Shown here one piece after another: positions 1 through 11,134 of a DNA stretch of 35,579 nucleotides. Position numbers and translations under genes: made by a program. This DNA is from Paraglomus occultum (Eukaryota; Glomeromycota; Glomeromycetes; Paraglomerales; Paraglomeraceae). The notes beneath the pieces were generated by a model. That model was not told the DNA's origin and ran no database searches. It saw only the letters and a program-made list of their open reading frames with translations. The stretch is from assembly GCA_910592205.1 (NCBI GenBank), contig CAJVPJ010000199.1, positions 1 to 35,579 of the forward strand, read 5' to 3'. Numbering within the stretch: the stretch's first letter is position 1; the number at the start of each line of letters is the position of its first letter.

Positions 1-17
1 AATGAAAATAAGATTAG

Positions 18-419
18 CTATGCATAGTGTGTAGTTTTCAACTCATCACATGACTTGCAGTTACATATAATAATAAGAAAATTGTCCGTATTCCGCTTCC
101 AAAAATAGTAGCGAGGGGGTCGGCAATTCCGCAAGGCAATTTCTGGAAATGATCTACGGATCAGAGGCGGAATTTTGGGGGGGTCGCTGTGTGAGTTAAC
201 AAACCAAAATAATACAGTTCCCCCATCACAATCCCGCCGTGCTACTATCGTCCGAAATCTAGCACAAAAGTCTCCACCAACAGAAAAATTATGTCTCACT
301 GACTTCACCCGAAACGGATTCAAGTCGTTCAGTTTCAAATAAAGAAATAGGAAAAACACAATGACACCCATATCAAAGCAATTAAAGTATCCACCAAACA
401 ATACTCGCAACACGTTCAA
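18..419 (-). CDS. Weak ORF, possible exon, function unknown
   Basis: This is a 133-codon frame that opens with a TTG. The first ATG, about 17 codons in, would give a hydrophobic start resembling a signal peptide (MGVIVFFLFLYL), followed by a basic, Cys-containing stretch and a Pro-rich PPKIPPLIRR segment. No family is recognised. No clear splice acceptor precedes it and its codons show no obvious bias. The plus strand here contains a G-rich run near 174-184, so part of the peptide may simply mirror a repeat. It could be a chance frame, an exon of a gene running off the left edge, or a piece of an old repeat. Confidence 0.2.
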   Translation of the reverse strand: MNVLRVLFGGYFNCFDMGVIVFFLFLYLKLNDLNPFRVKSVRHNFSVGGDFCARFRTIVARRDCDGGTVLFWFVNSHSDPPKIPPLIRRSFPEIALRNCRPPRYYFWKRNTDNFLIIICNCKSCDELKTTHYA

Positions 420-1402
420 ATTCGACGAACAATTCTGCGATGTTTGGCCTCTCGAAAGTTAACTTGCAAAAAATAAAATTTTAAGATTATTGTTAGGAAA
501 ATGCATTTAAATTATATTATATATATATTTTTTTAAACTATTGCCTTTAGCTTTTTTTTCTCTTCTTTTTTAATATTCAACATTTTGCCGTACCTATTTC
601 AAGAATTGTTGGGTTTTAACATACAGTATATCACTTTAATAAAACCATCGTTTGCTAATTGCACTGATACACACATAGTCAATTTCTTTGCTAAACAAAC
701 TTCATTTATATACCTTTGTATTATTTGCGCTGTTGTCTAAAAATAATCTACTATCAACATTTCTACTTAAAATGTGACATCCTTTGTTTACATACTAGTC
801 CCTCAACCACAAATTCTAAGTATAGGGGAAGGTTAAACGGTTTCATATCAATAGCCATGGCGATATCTAAAGAAATTTAATTAAATATGGCTATAATATA
901 ACCAACATGATAAAGGCTATGGTTTCGGTGAATGGAAAAGATTAATATCGTATCGTATAATTATAATGGTTGGAATTAATCGTTCACTGTTCGAACAAAG
1001 TATTATTCACTTAACACATCGATGAAGTAATCTCATTGCTATGTACATTATCATCGTTATTATCAACTGAGTATGGATAACATTCTACCTAGGGGATGAA
1101 TAGCTCATGTTGTATAACGGGAATATTTTATTGAATATTCGAGAGTGTTCATAATTAGTTTGCTGACTGATTCACTGAACCGGAATTTAACTCCGACGGT
1201 AATTAGTAATATTAATTACTAATGGGATTCGTCGTTTAGCCTATGATATGTATTCGTCGATGGATTACTTACCGTTCCGTTGCGATGGCATTACCGCTCG
1301 ACGCCAAGCGAAGGGTATTATAACATCGTTGAACTAAGTGACAGAGTATGCTTCTCTCACTCCTTAGAAGGAATGGTCGTTTTCGGGAAAATATTCGTCT
1401 AG
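420..1402. other. Stretch without recognised gene
   Basis: The sequence is AT-rich with several poly-T runs (for example 520-575) and no coding-like frame, tandem repeat or inverted repeat that I can support. The last bases (about 1391-1402) could be a pyrimidine-poor splice acceptor for the next feature. Confidence 0.4.
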
Positions 1403-1600
1403 ACCGTGATAAACGTTGAAAGCTATGGCATAGACGGCTATTATGCTTTAGTTTATAGCGCTAGTCACATGGAGCCCATCACTGAAGCGATGCTGAGAAG
1501 AACCCTCAGGATAGGCCCATCGCGTTCACAGACGGTAGTATTAATATACGCAGTAGATTTCGATAATTGTCTTATGAAATTGATGATTGAGAAGATATAA
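1403..1600 (+). CDS. Candidate terminal exon, function unknown
   Basis: The frame is open from an AG at 1401-1402 (CGTCTAG) to TAA at 1598-1600 and gives about 65 residues with mixed, protein-like composition (for example IGPSRSQTVVLIYAVDF). There is no ATG near its start, so if real it is a 3' exon. An AATAAA signal lies about 80 bases downstream at 1682-1687, where a last exon would need one. I recognise no domain. The polypyrimidine tract before the acceptor is poor, which lowers confidence. A chance frame is the main alternative. Confidence 0.25.
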   Translation, partial: TVINVESYGIDGYYALVYSASHMEPITEAMLRRTLRIGPSRSQTVVLIYAVDFDNCLMKLMIEKI

Positions 1601-1681
1601 GCAACCATTATCCCATTGTCTAGCTCTCATGCTATACTTTGATTGTATGTTTGTATTCCACGAAATTATTCTTATCCACGG

Positions 1682-1691
1682 AATAAATAAA
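1682..1691 (+). promoter_or_regulatory. Possible polyadenylation signal
   Basis: The overlapping hexamer AATAAATAAA follows the candidate exon ending at 1600. The hexamer is common in AT-rich DNA, so its position is suggestive only. Confidence 0.2.
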
Positions 1692-2870
1692 AAAATCTTA
1701 TTTTTCTTAAATGTTTCTTTTTATCGTTGACTACTGAATTTATTTGATTATTGAATACGGGCGATACTTATTATTTAAAGCTAAATATAACGCCTAGAAA
1801 GCTCTAAGACAGAGTAACAGGGGCGTAGGGCCAGTGAAAGTTTCGTCCGCAGAGTGAGTCAGTCAAATACCTAAAAGCGTATAGTAATTGAATAATAATC
1901 ACCAAACAACAATATTTTATTTTAATTCGTTTAATTAGTTTCAAATAAATAATGACGATTATTGACTAGTCAAAACACCAAATTGAAGTACGCCCTGTTT
2001 AAATTAGGAAAGTTTTCTTCGATTCCATAGAATAGTAAATGTTGTTAAGATTATTTGGACGCGGACATTAGATTATGTTATGTATAGAGATTAGGAAGCG
2101 TGCATAAAGGCGTCACTTATAGCTTAGCACTGTAGTAAGAGTAGCGATAGCTGAGCTAGTGAGACAGAATCCCTGTCGGCCGAATCGCCTCTCCCGTAAA
2201 TCTCTTTGATTAAATACGCCGACCACAACAATACATACCTGGGTTTTTTTAAGCTTGGAAGTCGTTCGGAGAAAAACGTTAATGAGGAGTATCAGAAATT
2301 TACAAGCAACAATTTTGGTTACGATTATGTCCATAAGTGCAATAGTGGAAGCGCAAACACTGTAATCGAAATGTAAAGAATATTTTACATTACGAAATTT
2401 TTTGTACACAGTAAATTTTACTTTTACGAATTCTCACTTTTACTTTTCTGGAAGACAGATGATTTCAAGTAAACGATATATATATAATGTTATATAAAAA
2501 GTTTAATAAATTAAATCTAAAGTTATCGTTGCGCTGTGCGCCATCTATAGAACACATGAAGTATTGGAAATATAATAACGAACGACTTCGATAAAGTAAA
2601 TTTTGCTGGTTTCACTCAGGCGAATGTTTAAGGTAACATGCATTACTCCATAATGACAATATTGTTGAACACGCATGCTGTAATGACTTGTTATAATTGA
2701 TTTGCATACTTTGATATTAGCAAGAAATGCTTATTCGGTATAACTGTCGCCACCACGTTGCTAACGATAATAAGTTCGGTGGGTCAGTGGGTCGGTATGT
2801 CGGTATGGTATTAATGACGGGCAAAATTTTTTGTATTACATCGTAACAGTGTGGGAAGGCTTTTTTTTTT
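1692..2870. other. Stretch without supported gene
   Basis: AT-rich sequence. A 98-codon minus frame (2113-2409) starts with GTG, is rich in hydrophobic residues, and has no recognised domain or splice context, so I do not call it a gene. No repeat or RNA gene was seen. Confidence 0.35.
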
Positions 2871-2871
2871 T

Positions 2872-3081
2872 TCACTGATCATCTGTACCATCTACTATAA
2901 TGATACCCGAATAAGATATTCGATGGCTTGCGCTGCTGTTTAATGACAGATTTGTTCGATATCTTTTCTCTAAACGTCGAATTGTGTTATCGATATGCAG
3001 AATATGCCGTACCATTAAAAAAAAGTCTATAACTTTTGTGCATATGCTCGAGTGTCTATACGAGTCTAGGTATACCGACAA
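2872..3081 (-). CDS. Candidate exon, function unknown
   Basis: A 69-codon minus-strand frame of balanced composition, containing basic and hydroxyl-rich stretches (RRLEKRYRTNLSLNSSASHR). It has no ATG at its start; an internal Met lies about 23 codons in. Near its 3' end the sequence GATG|GTACAG could serve as a weak splice donor. No domain is recognised and no neighbouring exon of the same gene can be identified, so it may be a chance frame. Confidence 0.2.
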   Translation of the reverse strand: MSVYLDSYRHSSICTKVIDFFLMVRHILHIDNTIRRLEKRYRTNLSLNSSASHRISYSGIIIVDGTDDQ

Positions 3082-3386
3082 AGAAATCGAATAATTATTT
3101 ATGGATTGGCCAACTCTTATTCAAATGAGACTACCGATAGATAATGAATTCATTATACGAGATTTGCGTTACGCCGAATTGGAAGTAAAGGGGAAAATGC
3201 CGTTTGCTGGGAACCAACATATATAATGACATAAAGTACTCAGATTCTGCACAAAGCAAACGTAAAACCTATCAACAAACGTAAACTTTGACACATATCT
3301 TATTAATATTATATATTATTACGGCTTACTCAATTCTTGCCGAGTTAAAAAGAAATATCAAGCTCTGTTGTGCTTATTATTTACAG

Positions 3387-3676
3387 ACCAGCTCAATATG
3401 ACATATAATAATTTATCTGCTGGTCTCTTCGACAATGTTTCGTCGTTCAGTACGTCATACTTGAATGGACACTATCACATGTACCTGGCTCCTAACGTCT
3501 GGTCTTTTAACGTTAATACGTTCAAATGTAAATTAATGCCGTCATTTTACATGTACCCGCCTCCTAAGCAAGTGCCTTTTCATTACAGTTATTCCTGTGA
3601 TACGAAACACGATAATATGCTTTTTCTCGAAAGATTGGTCTTACGTTCGGCTTCATTGAAAAGAAAAAGCAGATAA
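3387..3676 (+). CDS. Candidate terminal exon, Tyr/Pro-rich unknown protein
   Basis: A good splice acceptor (TGCTTATTATTTACAG, ending at 3386) opens a frame of about 96 codons that closes with TAA at 3674-3676. The peptide is rich in Tyr, Ser, Asn and Pro (VWSFNVNTFKCKL, FYMYPPPKQVPFHYSYSC) and ends in a basic tail (LKRKSR). It contains three cysteines and no membrane segment. If the first base completes an upstream codon, this is a last exon entered in phase 1 or 2. A long purine-rich tract begins at its stop. The family is unknown; acceptor plus composition make it one of the better exon candidates here. Confidence 0.35.
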
Positions 3677-4000
3677 AGAATAAAAAAAGGGGGAAGTATA
3701 AAAAGGGAGAATAACAAAACGGTAAAGAAAAAACAAGAAGAAAGAGTAGAAACTGGAAGGGAAATAAATTATAACCAAATGAGATAAACGTTAATTACGC
3801 AGCATTATTTATTAAAAAAAAAAGATAAACTTAAAGAATAAGAAAAACAAAGGATAGTAAATAGATAAAAAAGAAGAAGAAAAAAGTAATAATAGAAAAG
3901 ACAGAAGAGGTGAAGAACAAAAGGATAAATTCAAACATATGTAAATAGTTAGCATGAAAAAGTTGAAAAGACGATTTAAGGAAAAAGGAGCGCTGACTTT
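3655..4000. repeat. Purine-rich (A/G) low-complexity tract
   Basis: The plus strand is almost all A and G for about 300 bases, with irregular GAAAA/AAGAAG blocks. It is not a simple microsatellite. The frames crossing it (for example a Phe/Leu-rich minus frame at 3812-4024) are products of this bias, not genes. Confidence 0.6.
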
Positions 4001-4024
4001 TACGACTTCTCGGTATAATATCAA

Positions 4025-5524
4025 AAATGCAAAATATCTGATGACACTGACGATGATACTATCTACAAGTTATAGTTATAAATACAGGTATGTAATCGAG
4101 AGCGTATTATACAGACAAGCATAAATGTTAATTACGCAATTCAGTAAAGGTATAATACACACTCTAATATCCACCTCACGGGACGACCAATTTCGTTGAT
4201 ATATGCGGGGGTGGATATCATAAGGGGAGTGGAGGTTAGGAAACACTCACAATTCGTATATCTCTCGAATTGGGTACTACCGCTTTAAATTTTATTCATA
4301 ATAAAAGCATTTTGCAAAGATAAACTAATCAATTCGTTCGTTTGGCATTTTTTTGCCTTGATTTCATAGACAAGTACATTTACTTCTTCCGCGGTGGACG
4401 CTCTGATTTCCTTATTCATAGCTCCTTTCACCCTATCTAGTGTGAATTTTTAAAAAAAGCGCAGATTTTATGCAAATTAAATATTTATACATATAAGAGT
4501 AATTCAGCGTAATAAAAATCTGAATATATTGGTGGCTGTGAAACGTATTAAATAATAGATAAGTGATGTTGCAGATCAGAAGTAAGTTTAATTTAAAATA
4601 ACAATTTATATTAATACGAGGTATCAAGGGTATGATATCAAATTTGATATATGCGGGTAAATTTATATATAATATAGTTTGACTAGTCACATTACTCACT
4701 ATGACATAAACTTATACCGCGCATACATTAAATTACTGTGCCATTAATAGAAAATTATGATAATAGTTTGTATTCCATGTTAACGCTTTACAGAGAGGTT
4801 TGGAAAATGCTGTAATTTAAATTCCAATTTTCTTTAAAGAACTTTTTTTTAAGCTATGCATTATGTCTTATAACGGCTCTAGATTTGACTTGTTCTCGCT
4901 CTGATTGTGTATAGTGCCAAATTTGAAATGCTCAAAAATAGGAGTTTGCTGACTATATTATATTTTCTTTATCGGTAATAACATCAGAACAACGTTATGA
5001 ACAGAAGCGTGGATACCACGGAATAATTGGTTAGACGCAATGGCTGTGTATCAAACTAACTTCGAGTTATGCTGCATGTTTTACGAATACGCAGGTTTCA
5101 TGCATTGACCTTCGACGTAGAATTTCCAAGATACCCGTATTGTCTGCCTTTTGTTAGATGTGAACAAATCCATACTAATTAGTTATACGATTGTATACTG
5201 AGCTAATCCTAAAACGAATTAACGCAGATGATAACATTGCCAAGACAATAACAATGGAAATGTTTGGAACACAAAATTTTTCGTAATGGTAAGGTTGTTT
5301 CCAGAACTCGCTCTTCTTCGTGAATCATGTACCGTATGACTTTTAAATGAATGCACTTTCTACATCAATCAATAATCGGGTATCCGTGCTGACAGTTTCG
5401 ATTAATTCGCTTATATTTGATGTCTTTGTTACAAGATAAACGGTATTGGTTTTATTGTTGAGCTGCATGAATCTCTTAATCACATGTAAGTGATCATCAT
5501 CAATTGATTATCACTAATACTAAC
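4025..5524. other. Stretch without recognised gene
   Basis: AT-rich with no coding-like frame. The minus frame at 4433-4699 is an Ile/Tyr/Asn-rich consequence of base composition. No tandem or terminal inverted repeat was recognised. Confidence 0.4.
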
Positions 5525-5655
5525 CTGACGTGGCGTAATCGTTTCGTCATATCACTATCATCATGCACAAAACCGATTGGCATCGATATAACTTTATATT
5601 TACGTAACGTTGTACCGATTAAGATTTGTCCAACCATCGTTACATCAGCAACTCC
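5525..5655 (-). CDS. Candidate internal exon, function unknown
   Basis: On the minus strand a 131-base block is bounded by a plausible acceptor (GCGTCAATTTCAG, just above 5655) and donor (GTTAGTATTAG, just below 5525). Within it one frame is open and protein-like, starting GVADVTMVGQILIGTTLRKY and continuing to a basic, Asp-containing end. The length is two more than a multiple of three, so the exon would change phase. The frame also stays open upstream of the acceptor for about 28 codons, so the exon could begin earlier. No domain is recognised and no partner exon can be joined with confidence. Confidence 0.3.
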
Positions 5656-5659
5656 CTGA

Positions 5660-7600
5660 AATTGACGCATGAGATCATTTGACTTCACTCTGTACCGTGC
5701 AATTGGAAACGCTTGACAACACAACTTGCTTTTTCTCATTTATACAATGCTCAGTAATTACAAAGTTTGTCGAAAAACAAAATGTCCAACGACAATATGC
5801 CCTGTCAACGAAACCGTACGCAATTATTAACAAGCCGGAAACAAATGTAAGTCTTAGCAGACTATAGCCTTTATATTTGCCTTGTCGCATTTACTGTCAC
5901 AACAAACAGTAAGATTTTTAAACACAAACTATTTTTACAAACATCATAGACCGAGTACAAAAACGACAAGGCTGACTATATCAAGGCCTGCTGCAACAGG
6001 ACGCAATTTGGCATTCTCTTTCTTTCCTAGCAGTCCAATGCCTCCCCGTAAGTTTCCTCTGAGTTAATGTCGATGCCCGAGTATATCGTTTACAGTAAGC
6101 CTGTTATCGGCAACGGTTACCGTTTGCGCGACTCTAGGGGCATAGACTTTAAGTCGCTGCTTATGCAAACGTTTTCCAATCTTTTAATCGTCTTTTTTCT
6201 CTCTGTGTTTAGTGTAGAATGATATATTTACATATCATGGTCTTGGAATTAAAATCGCACAGGACATGATATACTCGGAAATTTTTAAGACGGAAAGAGC
6301 GCCATTTTCACAGCAGTGGCTGTTTTCGGTGACTAAAATTTAAACATTGCCTTCGAAGACTACCAACATACTCGGTCAATACTTCTCCAATGCCCCAGAT
6401 CACTCTTAAAAACGATGATCTGTTTAAAATTTTTTGACATGTGAGTGGAATCGTTATGGCTTGAGGATAACCCTGTTGAAGGCGGGCTGGAGAAAGACAA
6501 ATTTATGGGACAGGATTGAGTATTAGTCGGCCGGGCATATTGGGATAATTATATTAATTATTGTGACGTATACGAATGGCACATTGCTATTATAAAATAA
6601 ATTTATGAGAATGAGAAGCAATTTCAATCTTCAAGTGGCACCATTTATTGAGTCAAATACTAATGGGAAATATGTCGTTGAATGCAACTCCTTTCGTGCG
6701 TTCTCCAATTGCCTCAAGTCGAGTACGTTATTACGTATTAACCTTGTATTGATTGTTTCACAAATAATGATCACCGTTTATTCCCACAGACTCGCGCGCC
6801 CTAATGTGTCGCATTATTATTCTCACTAAGAAACTGCGTGCGTAAAGATCAAGAAGGAATAACTATTATAAAATAAGAATTGAGACCCGTCCATTCGCAT
6901 TGGATCAAGCAATATGTAAAATCAAACTTGTATAAGTCGACATCTTCCAGGAAGTGACAGAGATCTACGAACAATGTGCTGAACATGGTGAGCGAGCTCG
7001 CCTGTCCGTTTGAATGAGCTTGATCCCGTCCGGCATTGCAAATTTATCGCAGAAATTTGGTGTTTGGTATTAATATATGACGTCGAATTGACCTACGAAC
7101 AATTCAACCAAAAAGATACGGCAGCCTGTCGGCACATTAGACTGGGGAAACCTGTAAAGAGTTGATTCTGATGGAATCGACGAGGCACGGATTCAATTCA
7201 TTACGCTCGCCACACACGACATCATATCACTGCCGAACAGTTTGACATGGATTTAGCAGCTTGTCTGCATGCGGTAAATGTAATGTATACATGCATTGAA
7301 TTGGCAGTTTTTTCTTGAAACGACACGAAGAATGATTGTGATGATGATAACACGATCACTGGCCTTGTTTATTCTAGTCATGTTCAGTTGCGGAGACCTG
7401 TGTCTCGTATAAATATCGATCTGGCGCATGTCTGCGTGGACATTGAGAAAATTGATATTATCAAGACTTTAACTGGTATTTATTAGCAAGTTGATTTCAA
7501 ATATCAGTTGTTATTATTATTAACTATTCATTACGTTAATATTGTAGTTAGAGCGTAAAGACAAGTCAGTTACAAAGGGTTATTGTCGAATACTTTAGGC
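5660..7600. other. Stretch without supported gene
   Basis: Several short frames occur (for example plus 6605-6829, 74 codons) but none has a splice context or recognisable motif. No repeats stand out. A donor-like CCCCGTAAGTTTCC lies near 6045-6060 without a convincing exon before it. Confidence 0.35.
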
Positions 7601-7601
7601 C

Positions 7602-8330
7602 TTGAAAGTAGTAGCTGCTGAAGCAACCGTGAAGATAGTGCAGTTACGGGATCAAACCTTATGCGCGCTCCCACGCGTTCTCCAAAAGCTTTGCATTTGC
7701 CTTTTATTTCTCAAGCTTGCTATCAATGGCTTCGACAATCTTCAAAGGTGCGTCGGTGGATATCGTCATTGCTTAGTAAGTGGAAGCTAACGGGCTGGAC
7801 GCGGTATATTTGTTTGCGAAGAATGATGCCATGGAGAATGTTGAGAAAAAAAGTTCGAACGCCATTACAGAATCCGATGGCTCTACCGGTGAAGAAAAAG
7901 ATAAATTCGAGAATATGAAAATTTATTGAATTGCTCCAACAGTTATTATGTCTGACGCTGACTGTACCCTTCGACCTTGTGACAACTAGGATGGAGGATT
8001 GAGCAGCTTACGTGTGGAATGATGTAATTCAAGGGTTGAATAAGAACTTTCGATAGGCCAAGATTAAGAGGGGGTGAAGATTGGGGTTTAAGAAGCTCGG
8101 GAGCATAGAGAAGGAAATTTCACAGTTGAATGAAATTTTAACGAGGAATCCGATATGCGTTCTGCCTCAGCCTAGAAAGCGTAGATGTGGGAGAAGAGAA
8201 CGTAGTTTTACCACAATTGGCAAAATTTAACGGCAGTACTGGCCCGGCTCGTTCAGCACTCACACCAAGCAGTAAGAAGCATGAAGGTTGTTAAAGACCT
8301 GATTGAGGATGAGATGCTGAGAGTGTTAGT
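7602..8330 (+). pseudogene. Decayed coding-like patch
   Basis: Protein-like composition runs through the plus strand for about 700 bases but moves between frames and meets stops. A basic, Trp-containing frame covers 7661-7918. A charged segment (LGSIEKEISQLNEILTRNP, about 8095-8155) is followed by a basic stretch with PQPRKRRCGRRER, then a stop. No family is recognised. It could be remains of a gene or transposon coding region, or several short exons of a gene I cannot assemble. The mixture of frames and lack of consistent splice sites favours decay. Confidence 0.25.
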
Positions 8331-8743
8331 TTTATTTCTGTCCCCACGTTCTTCACCCATGGACTTTTTTAAAGATTTCGTCATCCAGACAAATACACAA
8401 ATTTCTATTGTTTTTGATCGCTCCCCTTCTCTTTGCAGTTGGAAAGACTAAGAGCGTGGTGCAATTGTAGATCGTTGGAGCGGCAGTGGTTAAATTGCTA
8501 TGAGACTGGTATTGAAGTCGATCAAATAAAAATGTACGTATATAAGAACAATTTGTACAATTCAGAAAGAGAACTGAACTGTGATTGTGCGGTCAAGTAA
8601 ATATCCAGCCCGGCCGTTCATACCAAGTATGTGTGATATGGGAAAGACGGAAAGTGTCGTCTATATAAAGGACTACCGTAAAATGGATCAGACTGACGGG
8701 ATCTAGCGACAGTCGGACATGGAAACTCAGACATGAAGCTTAC

Positions 8744-8902
8744 CATCAACAAGAATGTAAGAAATCAGATCCAGTATGAGACATGGCGAATTATCCCCAA
8801 CCATCCATCTACTATTCAAATCACCCGTGATGTTAAAATTCATAGTCGTTTCCGCAACCTTCGACGTCATTTCGCCAACCGTGTGCATGGATTCTACGAA
8901 CC
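8744..8902 (-). CDS. Candidate internal exon, function unknown
   Basis: A minus-strand block of 159 bases has an acceptor at its upper edge (TTTTATGACGATACTAG) and a good donor at its lower edge (GATG|GTAAGC). It starts and ends in phase 1, so it could be skipped or duplicated without a frameshift. The open frame is protein-like (FVESMHTVGEMTSKVAETTM, then an NITGD motif that would be an N-glycosylation site, then a hydrophobic LILDLISYILVD end). Some of the opposite strand is also open (8776-9006), but that frame lacks splice signals. No family is recognised. Confidence 0.35.
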
Positions 8903-9239
8903 CTAGTATCGTCATAAAATATAATAGAACAGTGATTACCTTGAAAGAATCAAATCACAGCGTCTTTCCGATTATATGGTTTATAAACATTATGTGCATG
9001 GCATAAACTGGTATCACGTGATTAGTTAACCTATTATCTGTAATATGAATATTATGCGTGGTTGTTTATGCAAATTGCAGGATACTTTATTATATTACGC
9101 ATCTTTCTGACGTCTCTGTTCTAAGAATGATACATACAGTGTATCACGCAGTCATAATTTGAAATGTCTAATGTTTGACACACTATAACCATTCATGCTG
9201 CGTGTTACGCCTTCGAATCGTTCGCGCGCTAAATTACAT

Positions 9240-9400
9240 GTCTGTATTTATATCTTTATCTTCTTTCTTCAAACCATCTTTCACACCTTTTTTATTCTAA
9301 CTTTTTCTTCCTGTTCACATAACTTCTTCTTCTTCTCTGAAGTTTTTTATCTTCTTAATTTTTTTTGTTTTATCTATTTCTTGTTTTTTTCTTAATTAAA
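9240..9400. repeat. Pyrimidine-rich low-complexity tract
   Basis: The plus strand is dominated by T and C (TTCTTCTTCTTCTC-type blocks), the strand mirror of the purine tract at 3655-4000. The Phe-rich frame at 9195-9395 arises from it and is not a gene. Confidence 0.55.
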
Positions 9401-9749
9401 CATTTTAATAAAACCCGAACGTAAGACCACCCCTTCCGAAAAAGCATATTTGTTTCGTTTTGCGCCACAGGGGGCAGTCGATGATGAAAAGGTGACCTGT
9501 TTAGAAAGATTGGACTGGTGGGTTCCGGTATACTGAACCGAAGAAATGTTATTTGTAGTTGGGAAAACCGGTGAATAGATATTTTAATATTCATATTGTG
9601 AATAGGCGCTGGCATCTCTTCTTAACTTAGCAAGAAGTTGACTGAGATGTGAGAAGACATATGTGTCTCTTACAATTTGATTTGGCGTCACCAAAATCGT
9701 GTATAATGAATTCGGATATACGTGTACAACTATTATTATTATATTGTTC

Positions 9750-9775
9750 CTTGTTGTTGTTGTTGTTGTTGTTTT
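9750..9775. repeat. (TTG)n microsatellite
   Basis: About eight TTG/GTT units in a row within an AT-rich background. The Thr-rich minus frame crossing it (9584-9856) is low-complexity translation. Confidence 0.75.
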
Positions 9776-10083
9776 AGTTATTCGATGCGATAGACCATCT
9801 AAATAGTTTTTCAACTTTCTCGTTAGTGCCAAAACCTGTGCTGCTTGTTCGAGCATAAGACTTTGATGTCTTCATTATAGTCAATAATTTCGGCACATTT
9901 TCTGAATTTGTAGTATTCAGCGTATTGATATTGAATGACATTATACTGTAATCCAAAATTCGGAAAAGATGCTGGTTATTAAGCAAAAGCGAAAGTTATA
10001 TCTGGTAATACAATTCTATCAGCGAATTCAACTAAGTTTGAAACAAAGTTTATTATTATCACGCACTTTATTAAAGGACATCA

Positions 10084-10434
10084 GTGTCACATGTCCGAAT
10101 GGAAAATGGGATGCCGCAGTTCGATTCACATGAAAACTCGGAATGGACAAACGAATCAACAAAATTCTTAAATATGAAAAAGACTCGGTTTCTGCGCCGC
10201 CGCAAAAGGGAATGTAGAACATTCTTTTCCCCCACTTTCCCCCAAAAAGACAGTAGTCTAAAAGTAAGTATTGAACAAGTGCGTTCGTGTTTGTAGCTGT
10301 CAACAGTTATTCAATTATCACCCTTTTTCCCCCCGCAGGACTTCCGTGCTTTGGCAACTGCTTTTATACTTGCCATCACTAGCTCAGCAGGCTTGGAAAA
10401 GAAAAAAGTGGATTTTACATCAACAAATAAATAA
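10084..10434 (+). CDS. Two-exon gene end (exons 10084-10263 and 10339-10434), function unknown
   Basis: A frame open from an AG at 10082-10083 runs in phase 0 into a consensus donor (CTAAAA|GTAAGTATTG at 10264). A 75-bp intron ends in a textbook pyrimidine tract and acceptor (CCCTTTTTCCCCCCGCAG, ending at 10338). The next exon continues in phase 0 (DFRALATAFILAITSSAGLE) and stops with TAA at 10432-10434, overlapping an AATAAATAAAA signal. Exon 1 is hydrophilic and basic (MKKTRFLRRRKRECR). An ATG at 10099 is a possible start, but an upstream exon is equally possible. After the acceptor a second frame stays open much longer (to 10597), but it is out of phase and lies in the following tandem repeat. 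No domain is recognised. Confidence 0.45.
10264..10338 (+). other. Intron, 75 bp, GT-AG
   Basis: GTAAGT at the left edge and a C/T-rich tract plus GCAG at the right edge, joining two open frames in the same phase. It matches in length the candidate intron at 28403-28477. Confidence 0.5.
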
Positions 10435-11130
10435 AATACAACAAACGCTTAACGGGATCGTTCTGTCATCCCTCGCTATCCACTCCACCTTGAGACACCA
10501 AACGTTAACGGATCGTCTCGCTCCACTTGAGGCAACACTTAACAGGATCGTGTTGGCCATTATCACCGAGCATTTTTTCACTGTGCTCCCATTTTGAGAG
10601 ACACAAACACTTGACGGGGATTGCCCATTCCACTTTGAGACATACCATTGTCTCATTGTCATTCTCACTCACTTTTACCTCCCGATTGGACAATGGATAG
10701 AATATTCTCTATTGACCAACGTACTCCTCACCATTACTTTCACACATCCATTCCACTTTGATACATTCGTCGCCTTTTTGAAAAAAAATTATTACATCAA
10801 CTTTTATAATTGATGTAATTAAGCCTTCTGTTCTTTTTTTTACAATAATAATAACAGTTACGTTTGCTTAGACACACTTTGAAACCCATTCCACTTTGAT
10901 ACATACGTTGTCTTCTTGAAAACAGATATTACATTAACTTTTTATTTTATAATTTTCAAGATCCATTCCACTTTGACACATATGTTGTCTTTGTGAAAAA
11001 ATTTACGTTAATTTTCAAAATCCATTCCACTTTGACACGTAATTGTCTTTGTGAAAAGATTACATTAACATTTATAATTTTCAAAATCCATTCCACTTTG
11101 ACACATATGTTGTCTTTGTGGAAAAAATTA
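10430..11130 (+). repeat. Degenerate tandem repeat built on CCATTCCACTTTGA
   Basis: The block CCATTCCACTTTGA-C/A-ACATA...TTGTCTTTGTGAAAA...ATTACATTAA recurs with starts near 10625, 10748, 10886, 10963, 11022 and 11088, spaced 59 to 138 bases. The last four are the most alike. From about 10430 to 10620 a more diverged version carries CTTAACGGGATCG blocks between the TCCACTTGAG-type cores. It begins at the polyadenylation signal of the preceding gene. The minus-strand frames with repeated SKWNG words are translations of it. No terminal repeats or coding content identify a transposon. Confidence 0.75.
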
Positions 11131-11134
11131 CAGT

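Noticed and set aside
5679-5890. Overlapping plus and minus frames of 62 and 71 codons
   Set aside because: They contradict each other and neither has a start or splice context; only the exon at 5525-5655 was kept.
8776-9006. 76-codon plus frame
   Set aside because: It overlaps the minus-strand candidate exon, which has splice signals on both sides; the plus frame has none.
10420-10693. Minus frames with repeated SKWNG/LKVEW words
   Set aside because: They are translations of the CCATTCCACTTTGA tandem repeat, not a repeat protein.
10886-11125. Possible CRISPR-like array
   Set aside because: The repeated blocks are imperfect, spacing varies from 59 to 77 bases, the spacers are themselves similar to one another, and the setting is eukaryotic.
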